Of a stretch of DNA of 64,000 nucleotides, positions 45,928 through 55,330 are shown piece after piece. The DNA lies in assembly GCA_013112535.1 (NCBI GenBank), contig JABFGI010000008.1, positions 62,001-126,000 of the forward strand, read 5' to 3'. The number at the start of each line of letters is the position of its first letter. The first letter of the stretch is position 1. The position numbers and the translations under genes were made by a program. This DNA comes from Pseudomonadota bacterium (lineage in GTDB: Bacteria; Pseudomonadota; Gammaproteobacteria; Eutrophobiales; Eutrophobiaceae). The notes beneath the pieces were generated by a model. That model was not told where the DNA came from, made no database searches, and worked only from the letters and a program-made list of their open reading frames with translations.

Positions 45928-48656
45928 GCGAGATGAAAAAGCAAAAAGCGGTAGTTGATGAGCTGGATTCGGCTGCAGCTTCTTATGCAAAAGAGATAGT
46001 TGGTTTACTCAATGAGCAAATGCGAAAAGTCATTGAGATACGTAAGCCGGAAATACTCGATTATTACACCGGTAAAAAAGAAATCCCTGAAGACGATGAT
46101 GATGCCGTAGTTCATACCTTACAAGCCTGGGGTATCTATTTTCAGTTATTAAATATTGCCGAAGAAAACACCGGTATGCGTCGTCGACGTCATACCGAGA
46201 ATTTACGTGGTCTGGAATATGTACCGGGTACGTTCCACCACATCTTTCACGATGCAAAAGAACGTGGTGTTAGTGCGAAAGAAATAAAAAACTTACTGGA
46301 TAATGCACATGTTCGTCCAACCATTACTGCGCACCCAACAGAAGCAAAGCGTGTTACGGTACTGGAGATCCATCGTCGTATCTATGTCTTGCTCTATAGA
46401 CTGGAAGGGTCACGTTGGACTAATCGTGAACGGCAGCAATTTATTAATTCCCTCCGTGATGAAGTCGACCTGTTGTGGTTAACAGGAGAACTTCGACTTG
46501 AAAAACCATCAGTACAGATGGAAGTGGCCTGGGGTTTGCACTTTTTTGATCAAACACTCTATAAACGAATTCCTGAATTACTGGATAGACTTGAATCGGC
46601 ACTTAAAGCGAACTACCCGAAAACAAATATTGAAATTCCACCGTTCTTCCGTTTCGGTTGCTGGATCGGTGGTGACCGAGATGGTAATCCGTTTGTTACC
46701 AACGAAGTCACGTCACAAACCTTATTAAGTAATCGTCATGCCGTGTTATTTCATTACGAAGGACAACTGGCAGATTTGTTAGAGCACATCAGTGTTTCCA
46801 GAAACTCAATTGACCTCAATAATTCATTTATCAAACGCTTGAAAAAACTGGCAAAAAGTCTGGGTGATGCAAATAAGATTCTTGAACGAAACCCGGGAGA
46901 AATCTTTCGCCAATATACTTTTTGTATGTTGAAAAAGATCGAAGCGACGATTGACGATACATCAGCAAAATATAAAACTGCTAATGACTTTATCGACGAC
47001 CTGCAAGCAATGGAACAGGCACTGATCGATACAAAATGTGAGCATTTGGCCAAGTCTTTAGTTAAACCATTACGCCGCGAAGCACAGGCTTTTCGTTTCT
47101 GCACCGTGCGACTGGATCTAAGAGAAAATAGCCAAACGGTCAACCATACCCTGCAATCAATCTGGTCAGCATTAAACGGTGGACGCGAAGCACCCGCATT
47201 AGATTCAAAAGAATGGTCTAACTGGTTAAAACAGGAACTGGCCAGACCATTAAAAATCCTGCCCGAGTTTATAACTCTGGATGATAGCGCGACTTCAACC
47301 TTTGGTTTGTTTCGCATGATAAAACAACACCGTGAAGAACTGGATAGCCAGGCTTTTGGTAATTTCATCCTAAGCATGACACAGTCGGTCGAAGACATTT
47401 TAGGCGTTTATTTACTGGCAAAATATGCCGGACTTTTTGCAGATAAAGAAGCAACACAATATAGCACCATTCCTATCGTACCCTTATTTGAAACGATTGA
47501 TGACTTGCGTAATGCACCGGGCATTATGAATGAGTTATTAAATACATCGGTTATTAAACGATCAGTTAAGAAACAGGGCGAAGGTAATACACAAGAAGTG
47601 ATGATTGGTTATTCCGATTCAAATAAAGACGGTGGTTTCCTGACCTCCAATTGGGAATTGACCAAAGCACAGGCACAGTTAACGCAAACAGGAAAAGAGT
47701 GTGGAATACCCATTACGTTTTTTCATGGTCGTGGTGGTTCTGTCAGCCGTGGTGGTGCGCCAACCGGTCGTGCTATTGCAGCGCAACCCGCCGGTTCAAT
47801 CCATGGACAAATGCGTATCACCGAACAAGGTGAAGTTGTCTCCAGTAAATACGCCAACGAAGGAACAGCGGAATATCAGATGGAACTGCTGGCATCAAGT
47901 GTCTTGCAACATTCAATGAAATCGATGGATGAAGAAGAGCTGCGTACCAAAGACGAATATGACAACGCAATGGAAGAGCTATCATCATTGGCCTATGGGC
48001 ACTATCGTGAACTGGCTGAAACTAAAAACCTGGTTGATTATTATAATGCGGCGAGTCCGGTAGAAGAATTAGCGAAGATGAACATCGGTTCGCGTCCAGC
48101 AAGACGCTTTGGTGCGAAGTCATTATCAGACTTACGTGCGATCCCCTGGGTCTTTGCCTGGACACAAAACCGTCATATGGTGACTGGCTGGTACGGAGTA
48201 GGTACGGCATTAAACGCATACATCAAGAAAAACGGTAAGAAAGGCGAAGCGCTTTTGAAAGACATGTTTCAGAACTCGCGTATTTTTAACCTGGTAATCG
48301 ATGAACTCGAAAAGACTTTATGTCTGGTCGATATGGAAGTCGCCGAAGCGTATTCATTACTGGTAAAAGATAAAAAATTACGAAACCAGATATTTGGTAT
48401 GGTGAACGAAGAATACGAACTGACCTGTAAGATGGTTCGTAAGATCACCGGCGAGAGAAAACTGGGCACCCGTTTCAAGAAATTTAGTCGTAAATTAAAG
48501 CGTCGTGAACAAATCCTGAGCAGCGTAGGCATGCAGCAAGTACGTCTGGTCGAACAATTCCGGGCAGCAAAGAACGAAAAAGAAGCTCATGATGATTTGG
48601 TGAGCTTATTACTTTCCATAAACTGTATTAGTGCGGGGTTAGGCTGGACTGGATAA
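45924..48656 (+). CDS. ppc: Phosphoenolpyruvate carboxylase
   Basis: A 910-residue enzyme adding bicarbonate to PEP to give oxaloacetate. Conserved segments are TITAHPTEAKRVTVLEIHRR, FGCWIGGDRDGNPFVT, GYSDSNKDGGFLTSNWEL, FFHGRGGSVSRGGAP and a C-terminal end in TG. GTG start overlapping the hprA stop by 4 bp shows translational coupling. It provides the C1 fixation step of the serine cycle; anaplerosis is its other role. Confidence 0.97.
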   Translation: MSEMKKQKAVVDELDSAAASYAKEIVGLLNEQMRKVIEIRKPEILDYYTGKKEIPEDDDDAVVHTLQAWGIYFQLLNIAEENTGMRRRRHTENLRGLEYVPGTFHHIFHDAKERGVSAKEIKNLLDNAHVRPTITAHPTEAKRVTVLEIHRRIYVLLYRLEGSRWTNRERQQFINSLRDEVDLLWLTGELRLEKPSVQMEVAWGLHFFDQTLYKRIPELLDRLESALKANYPKTNIEIPPFFRFGCWIGGDRDGNPFVTNEVTSQTLLSNRHAVLFHYEGQLADLLEHISVSRNSIDLNNSFIKRLKKLAKSLGDANKILERNPGEIFRQYTFCMLKKIEATIDDTSAKYKTANDFIDDLQAMEQALIDTKCEHLAKSLVKPLRREAQAFRFCTVRLDLRENSQTVNHTLQSIWSALNGGREAPALDSKEWSNWLKQELARPLKILPEFITLDDSATSTFGLFRMIKQHREELDSQAFGNFILSMTQSVEDILGVYLLAKYAGLFADKEATQYSTIPIVPLFETIDDLRNAPGIMNELLNTSVIKRSVKKQGEGNTQEVMIGYSDSNKDGGFLTSNWELTKAQAQLTQTGKECGIPITFFHGRGGSVSRGGAPTGRAIAAQPAGSIHGQMRITEQGEVVSSKYANEGTAEYQMELLASSVLQHSMKSMDEEELRTKDEYDNAMEELSSLAYGHYRELAETKNLVDYYNAASPVEELAKMNIGSRPARRFGAKSLSDLRAIPWVFAWTQNRHMVTGWYGVGTALNAYIKKNGKKGEALLKDMFQNSRIFNLVIDELEKTLCLVDMEVAEAYSLLVKDKKLRNQIFGMVNEEYELTCKMVRKITGERKLGTRFKKFSRKLKRREQILSSVGMQQVRLVEQFRAAKNEKEAHDDLVSLLLSINCISAGLGWTG

Positions 48657-48696
48657 TTGAACTCTTAAAAGATGACCGCCATGAATGACGGAAATG

Positions 48697-48768
48697 CAGA
48701 TAATGCACGACTGTAAGGATACAGGAGGTAGGGCGACACAGGAGTCAAAGCCGAGGAGCAATTATCTG
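48697..48768. repeat. Stem-loop repeat-like element between ppc and the second aminotransferase
   Basis: CAGATAAT (48697-48704) pairs with ATTATCTG (48761-48768), enclosing CTGT-AAGGAT-ACAG and a GC-richer stretch containing GGTAGGGCGACACAGGAG. The sequence style resembles dispersed intergenic repeats of gammaproteobacteria. It could also act as a processing or termination stem after ppc. Confidence 0.4.
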
Positions 48769-48825
48769 TCGGGTTAATCGGATTACTAATTATATAAAAA
48801 TAAATGTAAAAATACTTAAGGCTAC

Positions 48826-50202
48826 TTGAAAATGACAAATGAACTAATCTCTCCACTTTCCGGACTGAGACGTCTTATTGAAACAGATCAGATTGGACCA
48901 AATGAAAACAAATTTCTTGATGATAAAGATCCTGTTTGGTCTCCACATAACAAGATCATCAACGTGACACCGGGTCCTGCCTGGGGCTCTGAGCTGGTGG
49001 ATCAATTTTCATCAACCCAGACACGAGGTATGCGTGGTCCAGACGTCGCGAGGTTTTTTACAAGTGTTCGCGAAGATTACGGCAAGATGGTCGGTATGCA
49101 GGAAGGCGGTAGGTCATTGTTCTTCACCGGTTCGGGTACCACAGGTACAGAATCGGCTGCAGGCTCATGTCGTTTCCCTGGCGAAGCCGATTCCGACAGT
49201 CCAGCCGTCGTTACTATGGAGATCGGTGCGTTTAGTACCGCAATGGGTAACTGCGTTGAAAATCTGGGTAGAAACGTGGTTCGTCTGACAAGTGAGCTTG
49301 GTGAAGATCTACCTTTAGACAAGTGTAGAGAAGTCCTGGAAAAAGACACAGAACATAAAATTCAGTTAGTTATGCACCCGTTAAACGAAACGGGTACAGG
49401 CGTGACGACTGACCCTAAGAAGGTACGCGATTTACTGGACGAACTAAAACATCCAGCGCTGCTTGTTGTTGACGGTATTTCTGCCATCGGCAGTATGCCA
49501 GCCAACATGACTGAAATGGGTATCGACATGCTTATTGGTTGTAGCCAAAAAGGTATCATGGGTACACCTGGTATCGGCATGCTTACCCTTAGTCCTAAAG
49601 CGGTTGAGAGAGTTTATGAGGCCGATAAAGCGCTGGCAGATGCAGGTATTAAAAAAGGCCAACATTATCTCCACCTTACCAAGATGATTGATACTATGGA
49701 TTCCACGGGTCTACACCTTGAAACACCAGGAAATTATGCTCAATTCGCTGTGGCATTGGATACATTGGCCATTGAAGGTATTGATCGCGTATGCGATCGT
49801 CATAAAGAGTGTTCTGATGTCTACCGTGCCGCCGTACTGGCCGCAGGTTTAGAATTGGTCGCAAAAGAAAAACACCTTCGTTCAAATGCGGTAACAGCAG
49901 TTAAAGCGCCGGAAGGTTTTGGTGTGAAGAAAATTACAGAAGTACTTAACATCATGTTCTCTAAACATGCCGTAGAAGCTGCTGCTATTCCAGGCGCGCC
50001 TGATTTAGGTTGGCGTTTATGTGCGACTGGCGGTATTCAGCCACAACACGCTATGGCTGCTTCTATTGCTTTCTTAATGGCATGTGACGAAGCAGGTGTA
50101 CCTGTAGACGTTGAGGCTGGTGTTGCAGCTGCGACTAAAACATATATGGAAGTTGTTAAGTATCATAGACCTCTGCCAGGTGTTGACGCATACGGACGTT
50201 AA
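48826..50202 (+). CDS. Class V aminotransferase, second glyoxylate-type aminotransferase
   Basis: A 458-residue PLP enzyme. It has an N-terminal extension of about 40 residues before NVTPGPAWGSELV, then FTGSGTTGTES, LVVDGISAIGSMP (PLP Asp) and the PLP lysine in IGCSQKGIMGTPG (about 239-251). It is only distantly like the 407-residue SgaA at the other end of the cluster. Likely reaction is amino transfer to glyoxylate or a related 2-oxoacid; the donor (alanine, serine, aspartate) cannot be read. Its place after ppc suggests a part in the same pathway. Confidence 0.8.
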   Translation: MKMTNELISPLSGLRRLIETDQIGPNENKFLDDKDPVWSPHNKIINVTPGPAWGSELVDQFSSTQTRGMRGPDVARFFTSVREDYGKMVGMQEGGRSLFFTGSGTTGTESAAGSCRFPGEADSDSPAVVTMEIGAFSTAMGNCVENLGRNVVRLTSELGEDLPLDKCREVLEKDTEHKIQLVMHPLNETGTGVTTDPKKVRDLLDELKHPALLVVDGISAIGSMPANMTEMGIDMLIGCSQKGIMGTPGIGMLTLSPKAVERVYEADKALADAGIKKGQHYLHLTKMIDTMDSTGLHLETPGNYAQFAVALDTLAIEGIDRVCDRHKECSDVYRAAVLAAGLELVAKEKHLRSNAVTAVKAPEGFGVKKITEVLNIMFSKHAVEAAAIPGAPDLGWRLCATGGIQPQHAMAASIAFLMACDEAGVPVDVEAGVAAATKTYMEVVKYHRPLPGVDAYGR

Positions 50203-50720
50203 TCAGACAGTTTAGTTTTAGATGGAACTTCGTTGCTGCATCATCAGCGGGACTCATTTAGGAGTTTCTAAACTCCGTGTCCTCGATGATCCGGTGCCTC
50301 GTTCTTATAAAAACAAACTCTGTCTGAAGAAAGACTGAAAATTAGAAAGCCGGTGATGAAAGTCATCGGCTTTTTTTGCCTTGAAATAAAGTAGTCGGAT
50401 TGCTTGATCTTTAAGACGGTATCTGACCTCAGAGATGCAGAGATAACCCAGAGACAGAGAGTTTACTGGCTGGTGTATGTCATTATTTTTTTATTAGCAT
50501 CTGTCTGCTGGAAATTAATAATTAAAAAGCCCTGAGTTCTTTAATTTCTGAAATATAATAGCAGGCACTAGACCACGTTTCATAATCAAAAAGGTCGATA
50601 TGCACCAGAAACCTTTTAATTGTTTTGTATAAGATATTAAGCTTCATAATATCCATCGCTAATTTCCTTCTTTCGTGTACATTGTGCGTCCATCCGTGGT
50701 CACCCGTTAAGGGAATGAAT
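50203..50720. other. 518-bp gap with a long stem-loop and a terminator
   Basis: GGAC-TCATTTA-GGAGTTT-CT-AAACTCC-GT-GTCC (about 50250-50284) is a strong two-part stem of repeat type. A rho-independent terminator follows at 50346-50377. Downstream I see only AT-rich leader sequence before mgtE. No gene is convincing in this stretch. Confidence 0.5.
50346..50377 (+). terminator. Strong rho-independent terminator
   Basis: AAAGCCGGTGAT and GTCATCGGCTTT form a long stem around GAAA, followed by seven T. It ends the serine-cycle block. Confidence 0.9.
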
Positions 50721-51956
50721 ATGAACGAAGATAACAAACAAGTAGTGCTGGTAGATGAAAGACGTGTTCAGCAATTAGTGTATGCGGTTAACCGCCGTGC
50801 GCCTTTGGATGCTGTGCAGTTACTGGAACGTGAATCCGATGAACTCGTTGCCAGTGTACTGGAACAATTGGAATCTACACTGGCAATGCGCATCCTTGCC
50901 AACATGGATCTCAAACGTGCTGAAATGTTAACGCCAATTATCCAGGACCGGGTCGGGGAACAGTGGTTGGTTAACCAGAGTTATCCGGAAGACAGTATTG
51001 GACGGATAATGGAACCGCCTATCGAGGCCTTTCGAGTTGATATGCTGGTTAAGGATGTCGTGAACGTATTGCGGGAGTCCTCAGTAGACAGACAGATCGT
51101 CTATGCCTATGCCGTTGATAAGGAGATGAAACTCATGGGTGTTATCGTGATGCGCGATCTACTGTTTGCACGTTCCTATGATTGCATTGAAGATATCATG
51201 GTAGAACAACCGTTTTATTTTCGTGCAAGTAGTTCTATTGGAGATGCTATGCGGGCTGTTTTGTTGCGACACTATCCTATCTATCCCGTTTGCGATGAGG
51301 ACTGCAAACTGGTCGGCTTTATCCGTGGATATGCGCTGTTTGAAAGACGCACCTATGAATTAACAGCACATAGCGGACAGATGGTGGGTGTTGTAAAGGA
51401 AGAACACGTTACCACGCCCTGGTTGAAATGTTTGTTTATGCGTCATCCCTGGTTACAACTTAACCTGTTAACTGCATTCGTTGCAGGCGCCGTGGTCGGT
51501 TTCTTCGACGAGACTATCGCCCAGGTTGTGGTATTGGCGGCATTTTTACCAGTGCTTGCCGGGCAATCGGGAAATACCGGATGTCAGGCACTTGCGGTTA
51601 CCTTGCGTGGTTTGACATTAAATGAACTCAAACCTGGCATGGAAAGAAAAGTTGTTATCAAGGAAGGGATTCTTGGTTTGTGTAATGGTGTACTGGTTGG
51701 TATTACAGCCGCTTTGGGAATGTTTATTTATGCTTCCAGTGTTGGCAGTGAGGTTCCTGTAAAACTGGCATTTGTCGTTTTATTGGCAATGCTCGGTTCC
51801 TGCATTGCCAGCGGCGTGACCGGCGTAATGATCCCGTTAATATTGCGGAGATTAGGTGCCGATCCTGTGACGGCCTCTACTATCTTCCTGACGACGGCAA
51901 CTGATGTTATCAGCATGGGTTTATTATTGATTTTGGCATCAATTGTTATTTTATAA
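50721..51956 (+). CDS. mgtE: Magnesium transporter MgtE
   Basis: A 411-residue Mg2+ channel/transporter. It has an N-terminal MgtE domain (about 20-105), two CBS domains (about 105-225; YPIYPVCDEDCKLVGFIRG) and a membrane domain of five helices (about 250-411), including LAGQSGNTGCQALAVTLRGL, the pore signature. I placed the start at ATG 50721 because AAGGG precedes it at 7 bp; the frame is open to 50625 but that region is not conserved. No M-box riboswitch was seen. Confidence 0.94.
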   Translation: MNEDNKQVVLVDERRVQQLVYAVNRRAPLDAVQLLERESDELVASVLEQLESTLAMRILANMDLKRAEMLTPIIQDRVGEQWLVNQSYPEDSIGRIMEPPIEAFRVDMLVKDVVNVLRESSVDRQIVYAYAVDKEMKLMGVIVMRDLLFARSYDCIEDIMVEQPFYFRASSSIGDAMRAVLLRHYPIYPVCDEDCKLVGFIRGYALFERRTYELTAHSGQMVGVVKEEHVTTPWLKCLFMRHPWLQLNLLTAFVAGAVVGFFDETIAQVVVLAAFLPVLAGQSGNTGCQALAVTLRGLTLNELKPGMERKVVIKEGILGLCNGVLVGITAALGMFIYASSVGSEVPVKLAFVVLLAMLGSCIASGVTGVMIPLILRRLGADPVTASTIFLTTATDVISMGLLLILASIVIL

Positions 51957-51972
51957 ACTGCTCAACGGGATC

Positions 51973-52014
51973 AGGTCTTGAATCTTGAATTTATTCATTC
52001 AGGTTTCAAGACCT
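51973..52014. repeat. Hairpin of TCAGGTCTTGAATCTTGAAT repeat after mgtE
   Basis: AGGTCTTGAA (51973-51982) and TTCAAGACCT (52005-52014) are perfect inverted repeats. The left arm belongs to a motif also found at 23263-23282 and, in part, at 52509-52520. It may act as terminator for mgtE. Confidence 0.5.
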
Positions 52015-52076
52015 ATATTCAAAGAAAAACTTCTTTTTTCTAAAGACTGTTAATTGATTATTTTGTAGTAGTTGCT

Positions 52077-52271
52077 TTATGTATTAGCTAGATAAAGCGC
52101 AAAAAATAATAGCAGTAATGTCACCGTCTGCATTCCTACCCGAGCAAACATGAGTTGTTCACTATGCTTTTCGTCAAAATCACCACCACGCCCCATTGAA
52201 CCGATACCTATTAGCATGATAACGATTGTCAGAATCAGGGAAATCAATATTACTATGGTCAAAAGATCCAT
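52077..52271 (-). CDS. HIG1-like twin transmembrane protein
   Basis: About 64 residues with two TM helices (LLTIVILISLILTIVIMLIG and TVTLLLLFFALYLA) joined by a charged loop (GRGGDFDEKHSEQLMFARVG). This is the pattern of bacterial HIG1-domain/twin-transmembrane proteins, small inner-membrane proteins linked to respiratory complexes. ATG 52271 is preceded by AAGGAG. Exact role unknown. Confidence 0.75.
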   Translation of the reverse strand: MDLLTIVILISLILTIVIMLIGIGSMGRGGDFDEKHSEQLMFARVGMQTVTLLLLFFALYLANT

Positions 52272-52280
52272 CGTACACAC

Positions 52281-52573
52281 TCCTTCCAGTTATCAAAACT
52301 GGACTTACACAATTATCAGACTAGTAAAGTAATACAGAAGCTATTTGATATAGATCAATTAACCTCACTTTATCGGTGCCAAGGCGAATACTCAGGCATC
52401 AGGGCAGTTTTTGAGTCTTGAATTTATTTAGCTATGAATTAAAAAGTGTCAGAGCTATTTTTACTTTTTCTTTTTTAAAGCTTAATCTTTCTATTTATAG
52501 TTGCGTGGTCAGGTTTTGAATTAAAAGGGCAGGGCTTTTTTAAAAATCCGAAAAATTATTTGAACATATTAAT
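52281..52573. other. Intergenic stretch with copies of short repeats
   Basis: Contains GTTTTTGAGTCTTGAATTTA (from 52407) and GCGTGGTCAGGTTTTGAATT (from 52503), both variants of the motif near 23260 and 51971. AAAAAGTGTCAGAGC (from 52441) resembles the GGTGTCTGAC motif near 31339. No gene seen. Confidence 0.4.
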
Positions 52574-53086
52574 ATGATTAGACTTTTATTTTTTACCTTT
52601 ATCTTTTTAGCGAATTTGCATTATGTTTTTGCTGCTTCGACCGGTGGGAGTCTTTGCTTTTCTGATGAGGATATTGTTTTTTCCTGTGGTACGACAAACG
52701 GTAAGATTATCTCGTTATGTTCTTCTTTTAAAGTCACAGCGTCTGATGGTTTTTTGCAGTATCGTTTTGGTTCTGTTGGTGATATTCCTGAATTTATTTT
52801 CCCGAAGGTAATGAGACACCCTAAGGAGTTTTTTTTATCAGGAACAATACCGTATTCTGGTGGTGGTGCGTCGTATCTTAAATTTATTAGAGGTGATTAT
52901 TCCTATACGGTGTTTACAGGTATTGGTAAAGGCTGGGAAAAAGAAGGGGTTGTTGTAAATAAAACGGGTAAAGAATATTCGACTATTCTCTGCGCTGGTC
53001 CGATTATTTCTGAACTCGGGCCAGCGTTGTTCGAAAAACTGGAATTGAAGAAAGACCCAAATGAACCAGAGTTTGACGTTCCTTAA
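52574..53086 (+). CDS. Secreted protein of unknown function
   Basis: A 170-residue protein with a clear signal peptide (MIRLLFFTFIFLANLHYVFA). The mature part of about 150 residues is beta-rich, with five Cys (SLCFSDEDIVFSCGTTNG, SLCSS, ILCAG) that may form disulfides. No metal or catalytic motif recognised. The Shine-Dalgarno is weak. It converges on the cytochrome P460 gene. Confidence 0.65.
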   Translation: MIRLLFFTFIFLANLHYVFAASTGGSLCFSDEDIVFSCGTTNGKIISLCSSFKVTASDGFLQYRFGSVGDIPEFIFPKVMRHPKEFFLSGTIPYSGGGASYLKFIRGDYSYTVFTGIGKGWEKEGVVVNKTGKEYSTILCAGPIISELGPALFEKLELKKDPNEPEFDVP

Positions 53087-53139
53087 ATACTAAAGAGTTC
53101 TGGAGCAGGAATTAAATTAGTTTGAGTAGAAAAAAATGC

Positions 53140-53168
53140 CGGAATGATTTTTCATTATCACTCCGGCG
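53140..53168. terminator. Bidirectional hairpin between converging genes
   Basis: ATGCCGGA and TCCGGCGCAT pair around an AT-rich loop that itself folds (AATGATTTTTCATT). It lies between the secreted protein and cytochrome P460 genes, which end towards each other. Confidence 0.55.
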
Positions 53169-53184
53169 CATTAAATGTTGTGTA

Positions 53185-53694
53185 TTACATGGAAAAATTT
53201 TGCAGGCTGGAGTAGGAGAACATGTAATCACTTTCAACGAGAGGTGTATGACAGCTTGCGCATTCCAGATCATTGTCCTTTGGTGTTCCATCTGTTTTGT
53301 AAATTGCGAAGCCCCAGTCTTTCGCACGTTCTTTTGCATCAAAGTTTGCATCCCAATTTGATTTTTTTTCCATTACTGCGATTGCGGCAAACGCCCCTTT
53401 TTCGAAAATACCATCAGCGCCAACAACAGGTTTTCCATCTTCACCAAGTTTGGCTTTATAGACTTCCATAATAATTTTGGAACCTTCGGCTAGTTTTGCA
53501 TTTGATGCCGAATCAATCGCTATTTTGTTTGCATACATTACGGCGACCTGTTTGCCATTGTTACGATTACGGGTATCGTATTGGGCGTATTCTGTTTTAT
53601 AAGCTTCTGGAAAACTGACGTGTTCGGGATTGCCACCAGCATTAGCGAGAACACTGATTGATAAAGCTAGTAAGGTATAGAAAATCTTATTCAT
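53185..53694 (-). CDS. Cytochrome P460 family protein
   Basis: A 169-residue periplasmic c-type haem protein. It has a signal peptide (MNKIFYTLLALSISVLANA), then the P460 fold region (SFPEAYKTEYAQYDTRNRN, GSKIIMEVYKAK, GFAIYKTDGTPKD) and one haem site CASCH near the C terminus. Family members oxidise hydroxylamine or bind NO and occur in ammonia oxidisers and methanotrophs. It could equally be a cytochrome c'-beta; the haem-crosslinking lysine cannot be fixed by eye. Confidence 0.85.
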   Translation of the reverse strand: MNKIFYTLLALSISVLANAGGNPEHVSFPEAYKTEYAQYDTRNRNNGKQVAVMYANKIAIDSASNAKLAEGSKIIMEVYKAKLGEDGKPVVGADGIFEKGAFAAIAVMEKKSNWDANFDAKERAKDWGFAIYKTDGTPKDNDLECASCHTPLVESDYMFSYSSLQNFSM

Positions 53695-53910
53695 AATATC
53701 TGTATCCAATATGTTTTTATAGTTTGAGTTAATTATTGTAGGGTTTTGTTACCTTTAGTTCAGCTTAGTTGATATTTTCAAACAAGCAAGCATATTCAGG
53801 AGGTATGTAATTTATTTTAATTAAGACTATATAAAGGCGACAGATGCCTGTTTCATTATAAATTAATGAATAAATTTAACTATTAATGCGTGACATCATT
53901 GAGTTGATAT

Positions 53911-54117
53911 TCAGATTTCTTTAATAAGTTTCTCGGTAATTTTATATCTAAAAAACTCAATCAGGCTTGCAGTGATACCGGTCAACTGGATCACTATCCC
54001 GGTCATGAATATTTCATGAGTGCTATATGAATCAAATATCAATACCGGCGCTAATAGAAATAGTATCGTACCAGTTAAAAAAATAGAGAGTGGTATATTT
54101 AGATTTAACTTATACAT
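53911..54117 (-). CDS. Small two-TM membrane protein
   Basis: 68 residues with two hydrophobic helices (LSIFLTGTILFLLAPVLIF and FMTGIVIQLTGITASLIEF) and a basic C-terminal tail. GGAG precedes the ATG at 9 bp, so it is probably translated. No family recognised. Confidence 0.55.
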   Translation of the reverse strand: MYKLNLNIPLSIFLTGTILFLLAPVLIFDSYSTHEIFMTGIVIQLTGITASLIEFFRYKITEKLIKEI

Positions 54118-54458
54118 ATTTCTGTCTCCAAAAAATAAGCTTTATTTACCATTTGCAACAGTGATGCCAATTTGATGTATTAAATGTAAATAGATACAAA
54201 ATTTTACAAATGAATCACATTTTTGTTATTACACGGTGAAAAAAATATTTTAAATCAAGACTTTATATAAATCTGTTTTCCAGACTATCGATATATATTT
54301 GCCGTTTATATCTATGTAAAATCATGATTATGATGAACGTTCATCAAATTTGTCGAAATTTCATCACTAATAAATAAGTGTAAGGCCGTTTGACCTAGAG
54401 TTACGGAGAAAGAATCATTAATAATATTCGATTTATAATGAATGATAGAATATAAGGT
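54118..54458. promoter_or_regulatory. 341-bp gap with a perfect 16-bp palindrome
   Basis: TGATGAACGTTCATCA at 54331-54346 is perfectly palindromic and lies about 115 bp upstream of the thioredoxin-like gene. It is a candidate operator for a dimeric regulator. Nothing else was recognised. Confidence 0.4.
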
Positions 54459-55034
54459 ATGAAAAACATTATTTTTGTCATCATAGGAATTGCTGTTTAT
54501 ATGTTTTTCTTTGATAGCAATACATTTCGCTCTGATTCTGGTCGTTCGGTTGACCTTTTTATTCCGGACGTGTCTGCAAAGCAGCGTTCCGGATCTGGGA
54601 TTAAAAATTATGAATTTGATACTTTGTTAGATCAGAACCGTCTTTTTTCCAGTTTGGCGAAAAAAGGTTATTACACCATTATTGAAGGTTATGTTAATAC
54701 CTGTTCCATCTGTAAACGTCTAGAAGCAGGTTTTCCTGATTTTCTAAAAAAACGTAAAGATGTCTTGATTCGCAAAGTCCATTTTCCCGAAGGTCGTGTT
54801 AGTATTTCTTTTAATAGCCCTTCAGAAATCATCGATTATCATGAAAGGCTTGGGCGTTACAATTTTAACCATGTTGTTAAAACTAATAATGCATATCAGT
54901 TGACTGTTTGCGGTACACCGCATATTGAAATTTATGGGCCGGATAAGCAATTAATTGCAACAGATATGTGTAGTGAGAAAATTTTGAAATCCGGGCTGGC
55001 TTTTTTAAGGAACTGGATGGAGGCAGAAGGTTAA
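54459..55034 (+). CDS. Membrane-anchored thioredoxin-like protein
   Basis: A 191-residue protein with one N-terminal TM helix (IIFVIIGIAVYMFFF) and a periplasmic thioredoxin-like domain. The CxxC pair is TCSICKRLEAGF (about 84-96), and a cis-proline-type segment VCGTPHIEIYGPD follows (about 149-161). It may act in thiol reduction or cytochrome biogenesis in the periplasm; the partner is unknown. Neighbouring genes are unrelated. Confidence 0.7.
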   Translation: MKNIIFVIIGIAVYMFFFDSNTFRSDSGRSVDLFIPDVSAKQRSGSGIKNYEFDTLLDQNRLFSSLAKKGYYTIIEGYVNTCSICKRLEAGFPDFLKKRKDVLIRKVHFPEGRVSISFNSPSEIIDYHERLGRYNFNHVVKTNNAYQLTVCGTPHIEIYGPDKQLIATDMCSEKILKSGLAFLRNWMEAEG

Positions 55035-55330
55035 TACAGGTTTCTCTTAAACGTAGTACACTGAGCTTCGTTATGTAAAATCCTCAATTTCTCGGCTCAC
55101 AAAATCGTTAATAACAATATAAACTGTCTACCTGAGCCGAAAATTTATATAATAATCGGCTGGCGATGTGTGTGAGAATTTCCACTTTTCTGAATATCTG
55201 GCGAAAACATAATTAGCTAAAAGTGAAGCTTATTGATCAAGCATAAACGTTGTGCAAACCGGCAGCATTCTTATGCACGATAGAACGACAAAATAATAGA
55301 TTTCAAATTAATAAATAATGAGACAAAAAA

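Noticed and set aside
50522..50720. M-box magnesium riboswitch before mgtE
   Set aside because: None of the conserved M-box blocks could be found in the leader.
50522..50737. 71-codon minus-strand frame upstream of mgtE
   Set aside because: Lies antisense to the mgtE leader and start; no Shine-Dalgarno and no recognised features.
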